The notes under the pieces were generated by a model. The model worked only from the letters and a program-made list of their open reading frames with translations, did not search any database and was not told where the DNA came from. The position numbers and the translations under genes were made by a program. 32,733 nt of DNA from a virus, in the IMG/VR virus record IMGVR_UViG_3300033148_002807, positions 1-32,733 of that record; one strand, written 5' to 3'. This document shows, one piece after another, positions 3,737 through 11,039 of this stretch (its first letter is position 1; the number at the start of each line of letters is the position of its first letter).

Positions 3737-5812
3737 ATGAAAACAGAAATTTGCTTAAAGAAGTTATCAGGATTGCTTCCAAAATCACCAGGCGAAAAGA
3801 TTCATGATTCTATAGCATATGCTATGACGGTCAATGCAGAGTTGATGCAATTGGGTTTTGTTATGTCCAAGGAATTAACTGAGTATGTAGCGGCACTTGC
3901 ACCTAACAGAATTGCTGATATCATGAATGACATCCAGCCTGTCTTGAGAAAGATGAAAGGTGCTGATGTCAAATACACACCAATGTATCCTAATTTCCCT
4001 CAGCAGGTTATTGAGGCATCTGATGCAGAGTTGTTTGTAAATGCCTTGTTGCATTACTGGGCACTTGGACAGTGGAAGCCTGATTATGAAGTGCTGCCTC
4101 GTAAGTTTGCATTTGAGTCACATAAGTTTGTTGAGATTACGTTTTTGACTGAAGATGATTTTGCAGGTCTGTTCACCAAATTGCTGTCTTCTAATGACTC
4201 CCTGTCAAAGGGTGATATGAAGATTGTTGAGTGGTACTTGGACAACTACAAACCTTTGCTATACCCTCAGACCATTCCCTTCAAGGAAACTGCCTGTGTA
4301 ATTGCGGCTCGTAATTTGAAGAATGGGCTTGCTATTGATGGTGTTGTTAGGACTGCTACTGATGTTCTCAGGGTGGCTACTTATCTGTCCGATGGTGATG
4401 TATCCTTGGCTGACAACACCAAGTTTAAGTCCTTGCCACGTTCTTACCGTAGAATATTGGTGAACAGACTTGATCAGGTTATCAGTGAGGAAGATATCCA
4501 AAGGCATCGTAACAAGTGGGGTAAGTTGTTTCACAACCTCCATGTAGGTGAGTACTCTCAGAAGGTTAGGAAGATTGCGGCCAAAGTTCGTAGCAACAAG
4601 AAGTTGGATACCACTGCCGGTCAAGTACAGATGTTCATCAACAACAAGCAGATTGGCAGAGCGTGTAAATTACTCACAAAGCGTCCTGGTGAATTTGCAA
4701 GACGGCTTGATCATCTTGTTCGTAGCACTGAGCATCAGTTTGATGTTGTTGAAGAGTTCATTAGTTGTGCTGATAAAGTATCCACAAGGGTGCTTATGCA
4801 GATGAAAGGGCATTTTAATGGACGTGGTGCTGAAACTGGTCGTATTGTGTTTCCAAAAGGCTCTATGCAGAAGGCTTTGATGCTTGAAAGTCACACTACT
4901 GAAATTGCCGCTGATGTTATATCTGCTTTGCAGGATGGTATTGATCTTGTATTGGCAAATCGTTTCTCTGAATTGGACGATCTTGGTAAGGTTTGGGTTG
5001 ATCCTTTATTGAAAGGATGCCCATTGCCAGCACAGCAGAGAAGTGCTTCTGAAGGATTACATACTGTTGCAAGAGGTACAAGATTACCTATTCCTGGGGA
5101 TAAGAACACCTTGAGAATGGTCATCTATTGGGTTGGGCAGGACATTGATTTATCAGCTACCTTGCATGATAAAGACTTCAACATGATTGAAAGAATTTCC
5201 TACACCAATTTAAAGAGTGCCAAATACCAGTCTCATCACTCAGGTGATATTGTTCAGGCACCAAGTGGTGCGGCTGAGTTCATTGACATTACCATGGACA
5301 GTGCTCTTGAGTCAGGTGCAAGATATGTTGCTATGAACGTCTTGGTGTTTTCTGGACCTACTTTCAATGAGCATGAGAAGTGTTATGCAGGTTGGATGGA
5401 CAGAACTCATCCTAAAAGCAATGAAATCTTTGACCCTAAGACCATTGTTGGTAAGGTTGACTTGACATCAGCATCTAAGAATGCGATTCCTGTAGTGTTC
5501 GATTTGGAGACCAGAGAAGCTATCTGGTGTGATCTTGTAACAAGGAGAAACACTAAATGGTCTGGGCCTTGGGATCAGGATAATTGGAGATCAGGAAACA
5601 ATGTTGAGGCTAACAAAGCTACCGTTGAGAATGTACTTCAGGCAATTGCTTCCATGAGTAATAAAGCATCTCTGTATGATTTGTTTATGCTGCATGCTGA
5701 AGCTAGGGGTGAACTTGTGGAGACTCAGGAAGAAGCTGAGACCGTTTTCAGCATCAATGATGGTACCACTCCATACGACATCAATGACATCAATGCTGAT
5801 TTTCTTGTGTAA
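3737..5812 (+). CDS. large TerD-domain protein (MXAN_6230/SCO0854-like)
   Basis: ATG 3737 follows GTAGGAGACAGAT, the same leader used by the PspA-like gene on the other strand. The 691-residue protein has a long helical N-terminal two-thirds. A C-terminal TerD-family domain follows (about residues 440-570: IDLSATLHDKDFNMIERISY, later ARYVAMNVLVFSG...CYAGWM), and the tail is acidic. TerD domains bind calcium in tellurite/stress-response proteins, and long fusions of this kind are known as the MXAN_6230/SCO0854 family, whose RING-like part is not seen here. Ter-type proteins often travel with vWA and PspA genes, both present on the other strand. The exact role in the phage is unknown. Confidence 0.75.
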   Translation: MKTEICLKKLSGLLPKSPGEKIHDSIAYAMTVNAELMQLGFVMSKELTEYVAALAPNRIADIMNDIQPVLRKMKGADVKYTPMYPNFPQQVIEASDAELFVNALLHYWALGQWKPDYEVLPRKFAFESHKFVEITFLTEDDFAGLFTKLLSSNDSLSKGDMKIVEWYLDNYKPLLYPQTIPFKETACVIAARNLKNGLAIDGVVRTATDVLRVATYLSDGDVSLADNTKFKSLPRSYRRILVNRLDQVISEEDIQRHRNKWGKLFHNLHVGEYSQKVRKIAAKVRSNKKLDTTAGQVQMFINNKQIGRACKLLTKRPGEFARRLDHLVRSTEHQFDVVEEFISCADKVSTRVLMQMKGHFNGRGAETGRIVFPKGSMQKALMLESHTTEIAADVISALQDGIDLVLANRFSELDDLGKVWVDPLLKGCPLPAQQRSASEGLHTVARGTRLPIPGDKNTLRMVIYWVGQDIDLSATLHDKDFNMIERISYTNLKSAKYQSHHSGDIVQAPSGAAEFIDITMDSALESGARYVAMNVLVFSGPTFNEHEKCYAGWMDRTHPKSNEIFDPKTIVGKVDLTSASKNAIPVVFDLETREAIWCDLVTRRNTKWSGPWDQDNWRSGNNVEANKATVENVLQAIASMSNKASLYDLFMLHAEARGELVETQEEAETVFSINDGTTPYDINDINADFLV

Positions 5813-5819
5813 TCTCACA

Positions 5820-5847
5820 TAGGTGGTGGCATAAAACCCACCACCTA
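5820..5847 (+). terminator. strong hairpin, probable terminator
   Basis: TAGGTGGTGG (5820-5829) and CCACCACCTA (5838-5847) form ten perfect pairs around an eight-base loop, right after the TerD gene stop. The T-run after it is poor (TTCC), so termination may be partial or the hairpin may protect the mRNA end. A promoter follows at once. Confidence 0.55.
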
Positions 5848-5860
5848 TTCCATATCTAAG

Positions 5861-5889
5861 TTGATTCCCAACTCTATTGGTAGTATCAT
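5861..5889 (+). promoter_or_regulatory. sigma70-type promoter
   Basis: TTGATT (5861-5866), 17-base spacer, TATCAT (5884-5889): four of six and five of six matches to consensus. It lies between the hairpin after the TerD gene and the two-CW gene at 5934, with room for a short leader, and would drive 5934-6842. Confidence 0.5.
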
Positions 5890-5933
5890 ATTGGATAGTG
5901 TATTTACATTAACACATATCTATGGAGTACGGT

Positions 5934-6164
5934 ATGACCAGCAATGAGAAGCCAAAGTGTTGGGAATTTATGAACTGTGAAGGCAGGGATCAATGCCCTG
6001 TCTATCCAGATAATGGACACAAATGTTGGTGCGTGACTACAGCCACATACTGCAATATAATACTAAAAAAATTATCTAAGAAGCTACAGACCTGTCAGAA
6101 GTGTAAATTCTACAAATGCATGAGGGAGAGGTTGAAGCAGAACATACAGAAAAACAAGTCATGA
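5934..6164 (+). CDS. two-CW domain protein
   Basis: ATG 5934 follows GGAG at 5923-5926 by the usual spacing; the earlier in-frame ATG overlaps that site. The 76-residue protein has CWEFMNC...CPVYP...CWCVTTATYC and then CQKCKFYKC, the Cys/Trp pattern of the two-CW domain found alone or attached to bacterial sensor proteins. It probably binds a metal. The end overlaps the next gene by ATGA. Confidence 0.75.
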   Translation: MTSNEKPKCWEFMNCEGRDQCPVYPDNGHKCWCVTTATYCNIILKKLSKKLQTCQKCKFYKCMRERLKQNIQKNKS

Positions 6165-6295
6165 AGCATAAGCGTATAAAAGCTGAAATAAGGAAAATAC
6201 ACATTAGGTTACCGATTGCCCTTCCAAAACAGGTTATGGATTCTACCAATAAAAAGGTGTATAATCGTAGGAGGGAAAAATCTGTACCTGAGTAA
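6161..6295 (+). CDS. short basic hypothetical protein
   Basis: A 44-residue frame starts inside the stop of the two-CW gene (ATGA) and ends at TAA 6293-6295. It is strongly basic (MKHKRIKAEIRKIHIRLP at the N-terminus, NRRREK near the end). Overlap coupling and its position between two real genes support it; no family is recognised. Confidence 0.5.
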   Translation: MKHKRIKAEIRKIHIRLPIALPKQVMDSTNKKVYNRRREKSVPE

Positions 6296-6311
6296 TGAAT
6301 GAGGCAGTATC

Positions 6312-6842
6312 ATGTCAGCACAAACAGCAACATCAGTGGTTCTGTTGAACTACGACTACACATATTTAAATATAGTTTCCATAAGAAAGGCTTTGTCCTA
6401 TTTCAGAAAGGGTAAGGCTATCATTGAAAAGGCTTCTGAGAAAGTCATCCACACAGTGAGTGAATCATTCCCAATCCCCTTGGTCATGAAAATGACTTAT
6501 TTTGTGAAACATGTCCACACTAGAAAGATTTCCTGGTCAAAGAGAAACGTCTTAATCAGGGATAATCACAAGTGTGTTTATTGTGGAGTTGAGGCTGAGA
6601 GGAAAGGCATGGGGGTTGATCACATCATACCCAAAGCTCAGGGTGGTAAAAATACATGGGAGAACACAGTTGCCTCTTGTACGACTTGTAACAACACAAA
6701 AGGTAACAGGACTCCTAGACAGGCTAGAATGTCATTTATTAACAAGAGATACAGACCTATCCAGCCCACCATTATGGAATTCCTTATGAAAAGGTATAAA
6801 CTACTTGGAGTTCACAAGATAGTTGAAAATCTCTGTACTTAA
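6312..6842 (+). CDS. HNH endonuclease
   Basis: This 176-residue protein has the classic HNH fold signature: CVYCG (about residue 92), GVDHIIPKAQGGKNTWENTVASC, and CTTCNNTKGNRTP, with two zinc-binding CxxC pairs. The N-terminal 80 residues (LLNYDYTYLNIVSIRKALSY) match the leader region of free-standing bacterial HNH proteins of this class. It may be a mobile homing-type nuclease or act in phage DNA processing. It is the last + strand gene before the strand switch, just ahead of a bidirectional terminator. Confidence 0.88.
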   Translation: MSAQTATSVVLLNYDYTYLNIVSIRKALSYFRKGKAIIEKASEKVIHTVSESFPIPLVMKMTYFVKHVHTRKISWSKRNVLIRDNHKCVYCGVEAERKGMGVDHIIPKAQGGKNTWENTVASCTTCNNTKGNRTPRQARMSFINKRYRPIQPTIMEFLMKRYKLLGVHKIVENLCT

Positions 6843-6843
6843 A

Positions 6844-6881
6844 ATGCTGAGGGTTATTAGTAAACCAATGACCCTCAGCAT
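6844..6881. terminator. bidirectional terminator at convergent junction
   Basis: ATGCTGAGGGT (6844-6854) pairs perfectly with ACCCTCAGCAT (6871-6881), extended inward by ATT/AAT. It sits in the 59-base gap between the + strand HNH gene and the end of the first - strand gene, where a two-way terminator is expected. Flanking A/T runs are short. Confidence 0.7.
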
Positions 6882-6901
6882 CATTTATGAGGAGCATGTC
6901 A

Positions 6902-7249
6902 TCATGTTTTTCTAGTTCTTTTTGTGGCTGGCTTCTTCTTAGGAGTCTTTTTCTTTTTTGGAGCAGGCTTTTGTTCATTCATCTTCTGTGTTTTAGTCTC
7001 AGCAGGTTTGTCTACAGAGATGCACACACATGTCTCATCTGCCACAGGCTTTCCTGATTCACCACAGTAATAAAGAGTAATTTCATTTTCAGAACCTGTA
7101 GGTGTGTGGCTAAAAGACTTCAACCTAATGTCATATGTCTGATCAAACAGTCTCCATGCCATGCAATTGGAACCCTCACACATAGCGGCTCTCATACCAG
7201 TCATTACAGGGCATTTCTTGGTCACAGCAACTGCTTCAGTTACTAGCAT
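6902..7249 (-). CDS. phage Cys-containing protein with basic tail
   Basis: The N-terminal half has CPVMTGMRAAMCEGSNCMAWRL, a Cys pattern seen in short phage proteins (C...C.GS.CMAWR), then LYYCGESGKP. The last 35 residues are a low-complexity Lys/Pro/Thr tail (PAPKKKKTPKKKP) typical of nucleic-acid contact. The start overlaps the stop of the upstream gene. Last gene of the leftward transcript; function unknown. Confidence 0.65.
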   Translation of the reverse strand: MLVTEAVAVTKKCPVMTGMRAAMCEGSNCMAWRLFDQTYDIRLKSFSHTPTGSENEITLYYCGESGKPVADETCVCISVDKPAETKTQKMNEQKPAPKKKKTPKKKPATKRTRKT

Positions 7250-7487
7250 AACTTTCTATCTCCTTTTCCTGAACTTCTTCTCTTGTAGTAGATTTCATTC
7301 TTTTATACATCAATTCACTTGTGGTGAATCCAAGTACCATACGAATAAGCAACAAAATAACTGCTGTGTAGTAGTGCTCCTTACCTAGAAACACCCCACC
7401 ACAGAACATGGTAATTTCACCTGTCCTACTTATTATCTGTAGTCTATTTTGGTAGTATCTTGATGATTTTAATATACTTTGATGCAT
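7236..7487 (-). CDS. small membrane protein
   Basis: The start is placed at ATG 7487 (MHQSILKSSRYY), which overlaps the upstream gene's end; the longer frame runs into that gene. The 83-residue product has one clear hydrophobic segment (YYTAVILLLIRMVLGF) and a charged C-terminus, so it is probably a single-pass inner-membrane protein. No family recognised. Confidence 0.55.
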   Translation of the reverse strand: MHQSILKSSRYYQNRLQIISRTGEITMFCGGVFLGKEHYYTAVILLLIRMVLGFTTSELMYKRMKSTTREEVQEKEIESYASN

Positions 7488-7702
7488 TGTAAACCCAAAC
7501 AGCCATTCATAACGTACTGTGGTGGATTTGTCATATGAGCTTCCATGGAGATGCACTGCATCCTCTTTCCATCAATGCTTAATATTTTCCCACAATAAAC
7601 AGGCTCATTTAAACTCTCATAAGCTGTTTTAACTACGAATATTTTACCTTTTCCCTCTCCTAACTCCATTGATTCAATTGACTCGAACCTTGGCATCCCC
7701 AT
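7469..7702 (-). CDS. hypothetical protein, beta-rich
   Basis: The 77-residue product starts at ATG 7702 after GAGG. The sequence KIFVVKTAYESLNEPVYCGK and then ILSIDGKRMQCISMEAHM suggests a small beta-barrel, but no family match can be claimed. It is tightly spaced with its neighbours in the leftward run. Confidence 0.55.
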   Translation of the reverse strand: MGMPRFESIESMELGEGKGKIFVVKTAYESLNEPVYCGKILSIDGKRMQCISMEAHMTNPPQYVMNGCLGLQCIKVY

Positions 7703-7705
7703 AGG

Positions 7706-8014
7706 TTAGTCCTCTTTTAGGTACTTTTCATAGAATTGCCTTTCCCCTTGGTGGTGATGACTCTGTGGGCCTTCAGGGAAGATTGTTTTTTCAATCCTCG
7801 TACAGAGATTTTTCATTTCCTTCTTAGCAGGCTTTTTGGGCATACCAAGTAAATGAACAGCATCACCAAGAGACTCCCTTAGATCATGATCCTGTTGTCT
7901 TTTACACATTACCCTGTACTGTTCCAATCTCTTGGAAATGTGGATTAATATGTGGGGATAGCTATCAGGGTGCTTATCAATCTCTCTTAGAAGTTCTTCA
8001 ATATGTTGTTCCAT
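7706..8014 (-). CDS. hypothetical helical protein
   Basis: This 102-residue protein is charged and predicted helical (MEQHIEELLREIDKHPDSYP; later LTRIEKT-like and HHHQGERQFYEKYL segments). AGGTAGG lies upstream of the start. It sits directly after the DUF5662-like gene. No recognised family. Confidence 0.55.
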   Translation of the reverse strand: MEQHIEELLREIDKHPDSYPHILIHISKRLEQYRVMCKRQQDHDLRESLGDAVHLLGMPKKPAKKEMKNLCTRIEKTIFPEGPQSHHHQGERQFYEKYLKED

Positions 8015-8022
8015 TATAATAC

Positions 8023-8805
8023 CTACCTTTCTAACAATTCAACTGTATTTTTGAGGATTTGAACTAATTGTGGTGAAATATGAAATCGTTTGGATTCACT
8101 GACGATACTTTTTTGGATGTCACCATCATCATGTAAGAGAGTGCTGGCCTTCCAATCGCAGATCATTTCAAGCAGATCAACTAGGTTCATTTTGTTGATG
8201 CCGATATGTTGTAGCTTTGCCTCTTCAATGGCTCCTTTATTCACGGGGGCACATTCTGGGCAATACCCAGCCTCTGACATCTCTGTGAATTCACGCTCAC
8301 ACAAACCACACTTCCATAAATTAAAATGATTGGGGTGGTGTCTGTTGTGGGCATAGTGGTGATCAAGTGCGGGTTTCATGAGCTTTTTACACTCATTATA
8401 CTCTTCACTACCAAAAGTCATACCCCTCATCAAACAGGAGTATTTAGTGAATATTTCAGCCTCTAGGGATTCCAGCTTAGTTCTGTCATGTGATAGAGTC
8501 CTCATACTCAACTCACCCATAACTTTGACTAAAAGTCGGGCAACTTGGTCTATGTGTTGGTATGTCACACAGTTACCTGCTTTCTGGTGGAGTTCTGAAT
8601 CCTCAGCCTCAAAAGCCTCATAATCAACACTGGTAGTAAGACCTGCCTTGAAGTGCTTACCATTCAGCAGTACTTTGAGATGCTCCTTCGTGAGTTCTCC
8701 AGAACAATGACGGCAATACATCTTAATTGTACCTTCAGTATCAACAAGTCCTGGGAAATAGTCCATCGGTTCATGGTTAGATCGGCATTTACAAAACCTA
8801 TTCAT
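8023..8805 (-). CDS. DUF5662-like phage protein with Zn-finger segments
   Basis: This 260-residue product has an N-terminal Cys region (CKCRSNH...YCRHCSGEL). The central part carries the DUF5662 signature: RTLSHDRTKLES, GSEEYNECKKLM, then HHYAHNRHHPNHF. A CGLCEREF...CPEC zinc ribbon follows. The His/Asp arrangement resembles an HD-type metal hydrolase site, but activity has not been shown for DUF5662. The start follows a GGAG carried on a 19-bp tandem repeat. Confidence 0.75.
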   Translation of the reverse strand: MNRFCKCRSNHEPMDYFPGLVDTEGTIKMYCRHCSGELTKEHLKVLLNGKHFKAGLTTSVDYEAFEAEDSELHQKAGNCVTYQHIDQVARLLVKVMGELSMRTLSHDRTKLESLEAEIFTKYSCLMRGMTFGSEEYNECKKLMKPALDHHYAHNRHHPNHFNLWKCGLCEREFTEMSEAGYCPECAPVNKGAIEEAKLQHIGINKMNLVDLLEMICDWKASTLLHDDGDIQKSIVSESKRFHISPQLVQILKNTVELLER

Positions 8806-8847
8806 TTCTCATCTCCTGTGTCATTTCTCATCTCCTGTGTCATTTCT
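8802..8847. repeat. 19-bp tandem repeat carrying a ribosome site
   Basis: TCATTTCTCATCTCCTGTG occurs at 8802-8820 and 8821-8839, followed by a partial third unit. A copy with two changes lies at 9130-9148, inside the end of the 9123 gene. On the - strand each unit reads CACAGGAGATGAGAAATGA and so supplies a Shine-Dalgarno and ATG. The duplication therefore copied a gene-junction sequence. Confidence 0.8.
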
Positions 8848-9121
8848 TTGTAAATGTATGCCATTTATAAGGAACTACTTTACGGTATAATTTTTTAAAC
8901 CACCCTGGAATAGATTCATCTGTTTTTAACGTCACTCTTTCTATTGAGGGGTTTACATCTGTAGTAACATCATATTGTACTTGTACAGTTTTAGATTTTA
9001 ACCTAGAAGCTAAAACTATATTTCCATGACTTTGTTTAAGTATTTTATCAGGAACAACTGCTATACCAAACCAGAATAATTTAAACCTCAAAACAAAATT
9101 TAGAAAAGAATAAGGTTTCAT
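8840..9121 (-). CDS. hypothetical protein with hydrophobic N-terminus
   Basis: ATG 9121 (MKPYSFLNFVLRFKLFWFG) follows GAGGAG and overlaps the upstream gene; the longer start lacks a ribosome site. The 93-residue product begins with a hydrophobic/aromatic segment that may insert in the membrane, then a beta-rich part and a basic end. Function unknown. Confidence 0.5.
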   Translation of the reverse strand: MKPYSFLNFVLRFKLFWFGIAVVPDKILKQSHGNIVLASRLKSKTVQVQYDVTTDVNPSIERVTLKTDESIPGWFKKLYRKVVPYKWHTFTKK

Positions 9122-9122
9122 G

Positions 9123-9713
9123 TTACTCCTCATTTCTCATTTCTTGTGTCATTTCTCTCCATGGGTCTATTTTATAGAATCCACCATGGTCACATATTTC
9201 AAGGACTAGGTAATCAGCCCATCTATCAGCTTCTGTGAAGTATGTCCAAATCACTTTCCGTTCTTCCCACTCTTTCTCTGAGCACCTTTCATCAGGATCG
9301 ACATTATCCCAATAACAATAATTCTGTACTTCCTCCATGTCATTGAGGAAATCTAAAGTCTTATTCATAAACATGTCACAGTATGGGATGAGATAGTAAT
9401 TCCCTTTATACCCACGCACAGTTACATTTACATCAAAATTCCAGGGATTCCTATCAAAAGATGTTATCTGTTCCTTATATAACATACTAAAATACCTTGA
9501 GATATGCGAAAGTTCCACAGGTGTCTTGCAACTTATCTCAAGATATTCAGTGACACTCTTATGATAGGATTCATCAGTCAGGTATTTTGTGTATCTCTCC
9601 CTCAGAGCAAGTTGCACCTGCTCTACACCCTTTTTACGGATGGTTCTTAGAACCTCCCAAATATCGTGTTTGGAGCCGTCAATTTTATATGCTGTATAGA
9701 CTTTGGTGCTCAT
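9123..9713 (-). CDS. conserved phage hypothetical protein
   Basis: This 196-residue protein begins MSTKVYTAYKIDGSKHDIWE, a start that I associate with a widespread family of uncharacterised phage proteins. It is rich in Trp, Tyr and acidic residues. Its start overlaps the end of the upstream gene. No catalytic motif is seen. Confidence 0.65.
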   Translation of the reverse strand: MSTKVYTAYKIDGSKHDIWEVLRTIRKKGVEQVQLALRERYTKYLTDESYHKSVTEYLEISCKTPVELSHISRYFSMLYKEQITSFDRNPWNFDVNVTVRGYKGNYYLIPYCDMFMNKTLDFLNDMEEVQNYCYWDNVDPDERCSEKEWEERKVIWTYFTEADRWADYLVLEICDHGGFYKIDPWREMTQEMRNEE

Positions 9714-10261
9714 ACCAGCACCCCATGATTTATAATTGAATCTTTGAATGAAAAGTTGTGCGTATCCCCATCATTATGTAGGTATGGTACAGAGTACCCA
9801 CAATCAGGCTCAATCACATTCAAGATAGGAAATGGGAAGTCAATCAGCTTCACTAAAGCCTCTTCATCATCATGAAAACCAACCCTCTTGTTGACCCCGA
9901 TAATGCCAATTTCAGCTAGTTTGAAGTTTTCACCATCCCTCTCATAGGTAAACTCAATGAAGGTCTTGGAATTTGGACTCACATCAACTCCATACAAATA
10001 CTGTTTCCCACTTCTGTCAGGAAAGATAATATGCATGGTCAGTTTAAATTTATCCTTGAGCTTTCCATCAGCATAATCAAGGGTCAAGCGGTAGTCATTG
10101 ATCATGAGTTCCCCACCACCATTATAATCTTCTTCCTTGTACCAGTATTCATAGATAATATGAGTTTCACTAGGGTCTTCAAGAGCGTATTGCTCAAACA
10201 TCAAGATAGAGGCTACTGCTCCTGATTCTAAATGAAATCTCATCTTTTTATCTTTGATCAT
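9710..10261 (-). CDS. hypothetical protein downstream of Thg1
   Basis: ATG 10261 (MIKDKKMRFHLESG) has GGAG six bases upstream, within the end of the Thg1-like gene, so the two are translationally coupled. The 183-residue product looks beta-rich (THIIYEYWYKEEDYNGGGEL) with many acidic residues. No family recognised; the overlap suggests but does not prove a link to the RNA-end enzymes upstream. Confidence 0.6.
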   Translation of the reverse strand: MIKDKKMRFHLESGAVASILMFEQYALEDPSETHIIYEYWYKEEDYNGGGELMINDYRLTLDYADGKLKDKFKLTMHIIFPDRSGKQYLYGVDVSPNSKTFIEFTYERDGENFKLAEIGIIGVNKRVGFHDDEEALVKLIDFPFPILNVIEPDCGYSVPYLHNDGDTHNFSFKDSIINHGVLV

Positions 10262-11039
10262 CACCATCTCCAAACAGTAGTTTCACCCTGTCTTCAACTT
10301 TACTGAGAGGTGGGAAGTTAGTGGTAGACACAACATTCCTTTCAAATTCCAGATCAGGGTTCTTTCTGGCATTATGTCTTGGGGGTAGTTTCTCAATCTC
10401 ATCTGCTGTGAACTTTGATTTAACCACAGATTTGGTGATGTAGGTGCCTCTTTTGAAGTGGTCTGGATAATCATTCCAATTAACACCCCTCTCCATCAAC
10501 AAGTCCATCATCTCAGCCCTTCTTTTACCATGAAGAGACTTGTGAGAATAGTAATGACGAGTCGCCATAGACACAGAGTTCTTTGTAGCATCCATTTCCC
10601 TCCACAGAATCATGTTTGCTGCTTCTGTGAGTGTTGGCAAGGAACAGACTCTACAATCAAATGTAGGTGTTTTTTGCCTTTTCTTGGGGAAGTACATGAG
10701 TGCTTGTTTGTAGAATTCAACTGAGGCATAACCGGCAAGGCTTGAGGCAAGTTTCTGAATCCTACCATCAAACATCATATCTCTATCAGGCATCCAGACA
10801 AGCGAAATCTCATCGGACTGTGTGTAGGCAATTTTGGCATCAAAAGCCTCAAGCAACCTCCAAGCAGTTTGAGTCATGCATGTGATCATTTTATGATCAT
10901 AAGGTCTTTCCATGTCTTTGGTGTATTTAGAGAAACCTCTTCCATCCAGTCGGGCATAGAAGGGGGTATTCGGCATTATCACTGAATCATTGACGGATTC
11001 GTACTGCTTCATGCGTGATCCAAGTGCATCATTATTCAT
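10248..11039 (-). CDS. thg1: Thg1-like tRNA guanylyltransferase / 3'-5' polymerase
   Basis: The 263-residue protein carries the Thg1 palm motifs: FYARLDGRGFSKYTK (metal-binding Asp near residue 32), YTQSDEISLVW (second metal site near 77), FDCRVCSLP and WREMDATKNSVSMA. Thg1 adds G to the 5' end of tRNA-His. Bacterial and phage-type Thg1-like proteins instead mostly repair 5'-truncated tRNAs by templated 3'-5' addition. The start follows GGAGG and overlaps the stop of the CCA-adding enzyme, so the two act on opposite tRNA ends from one transcript. No tRNA-His is seen in the window, which favours a repair role. Confidence 0.9.
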   Translation of the reverse strand: MNNDALGSRMKQYESVNDSVIMPNTPFYARLDGRGFSKYTKDMERPYDHKMITCMTQTAWRLLEAFDAKIAYTQSDEISLVWMPDRDMMFDGRIQKLASSLAGYASVEFYKQALMYFPKKRQKTPTFDCRVCSLPTLTEAANMILWREMDATKNSVSMATRHYYSHKSLHGKRRAEMMDLLMERGVNWNDYPDHFKRGTYITKSVVKSKFTADEIEKLPPRHNARKNPDLEFERNVVSTTNFPPLSKVEDRVKLLFGDGDDQR

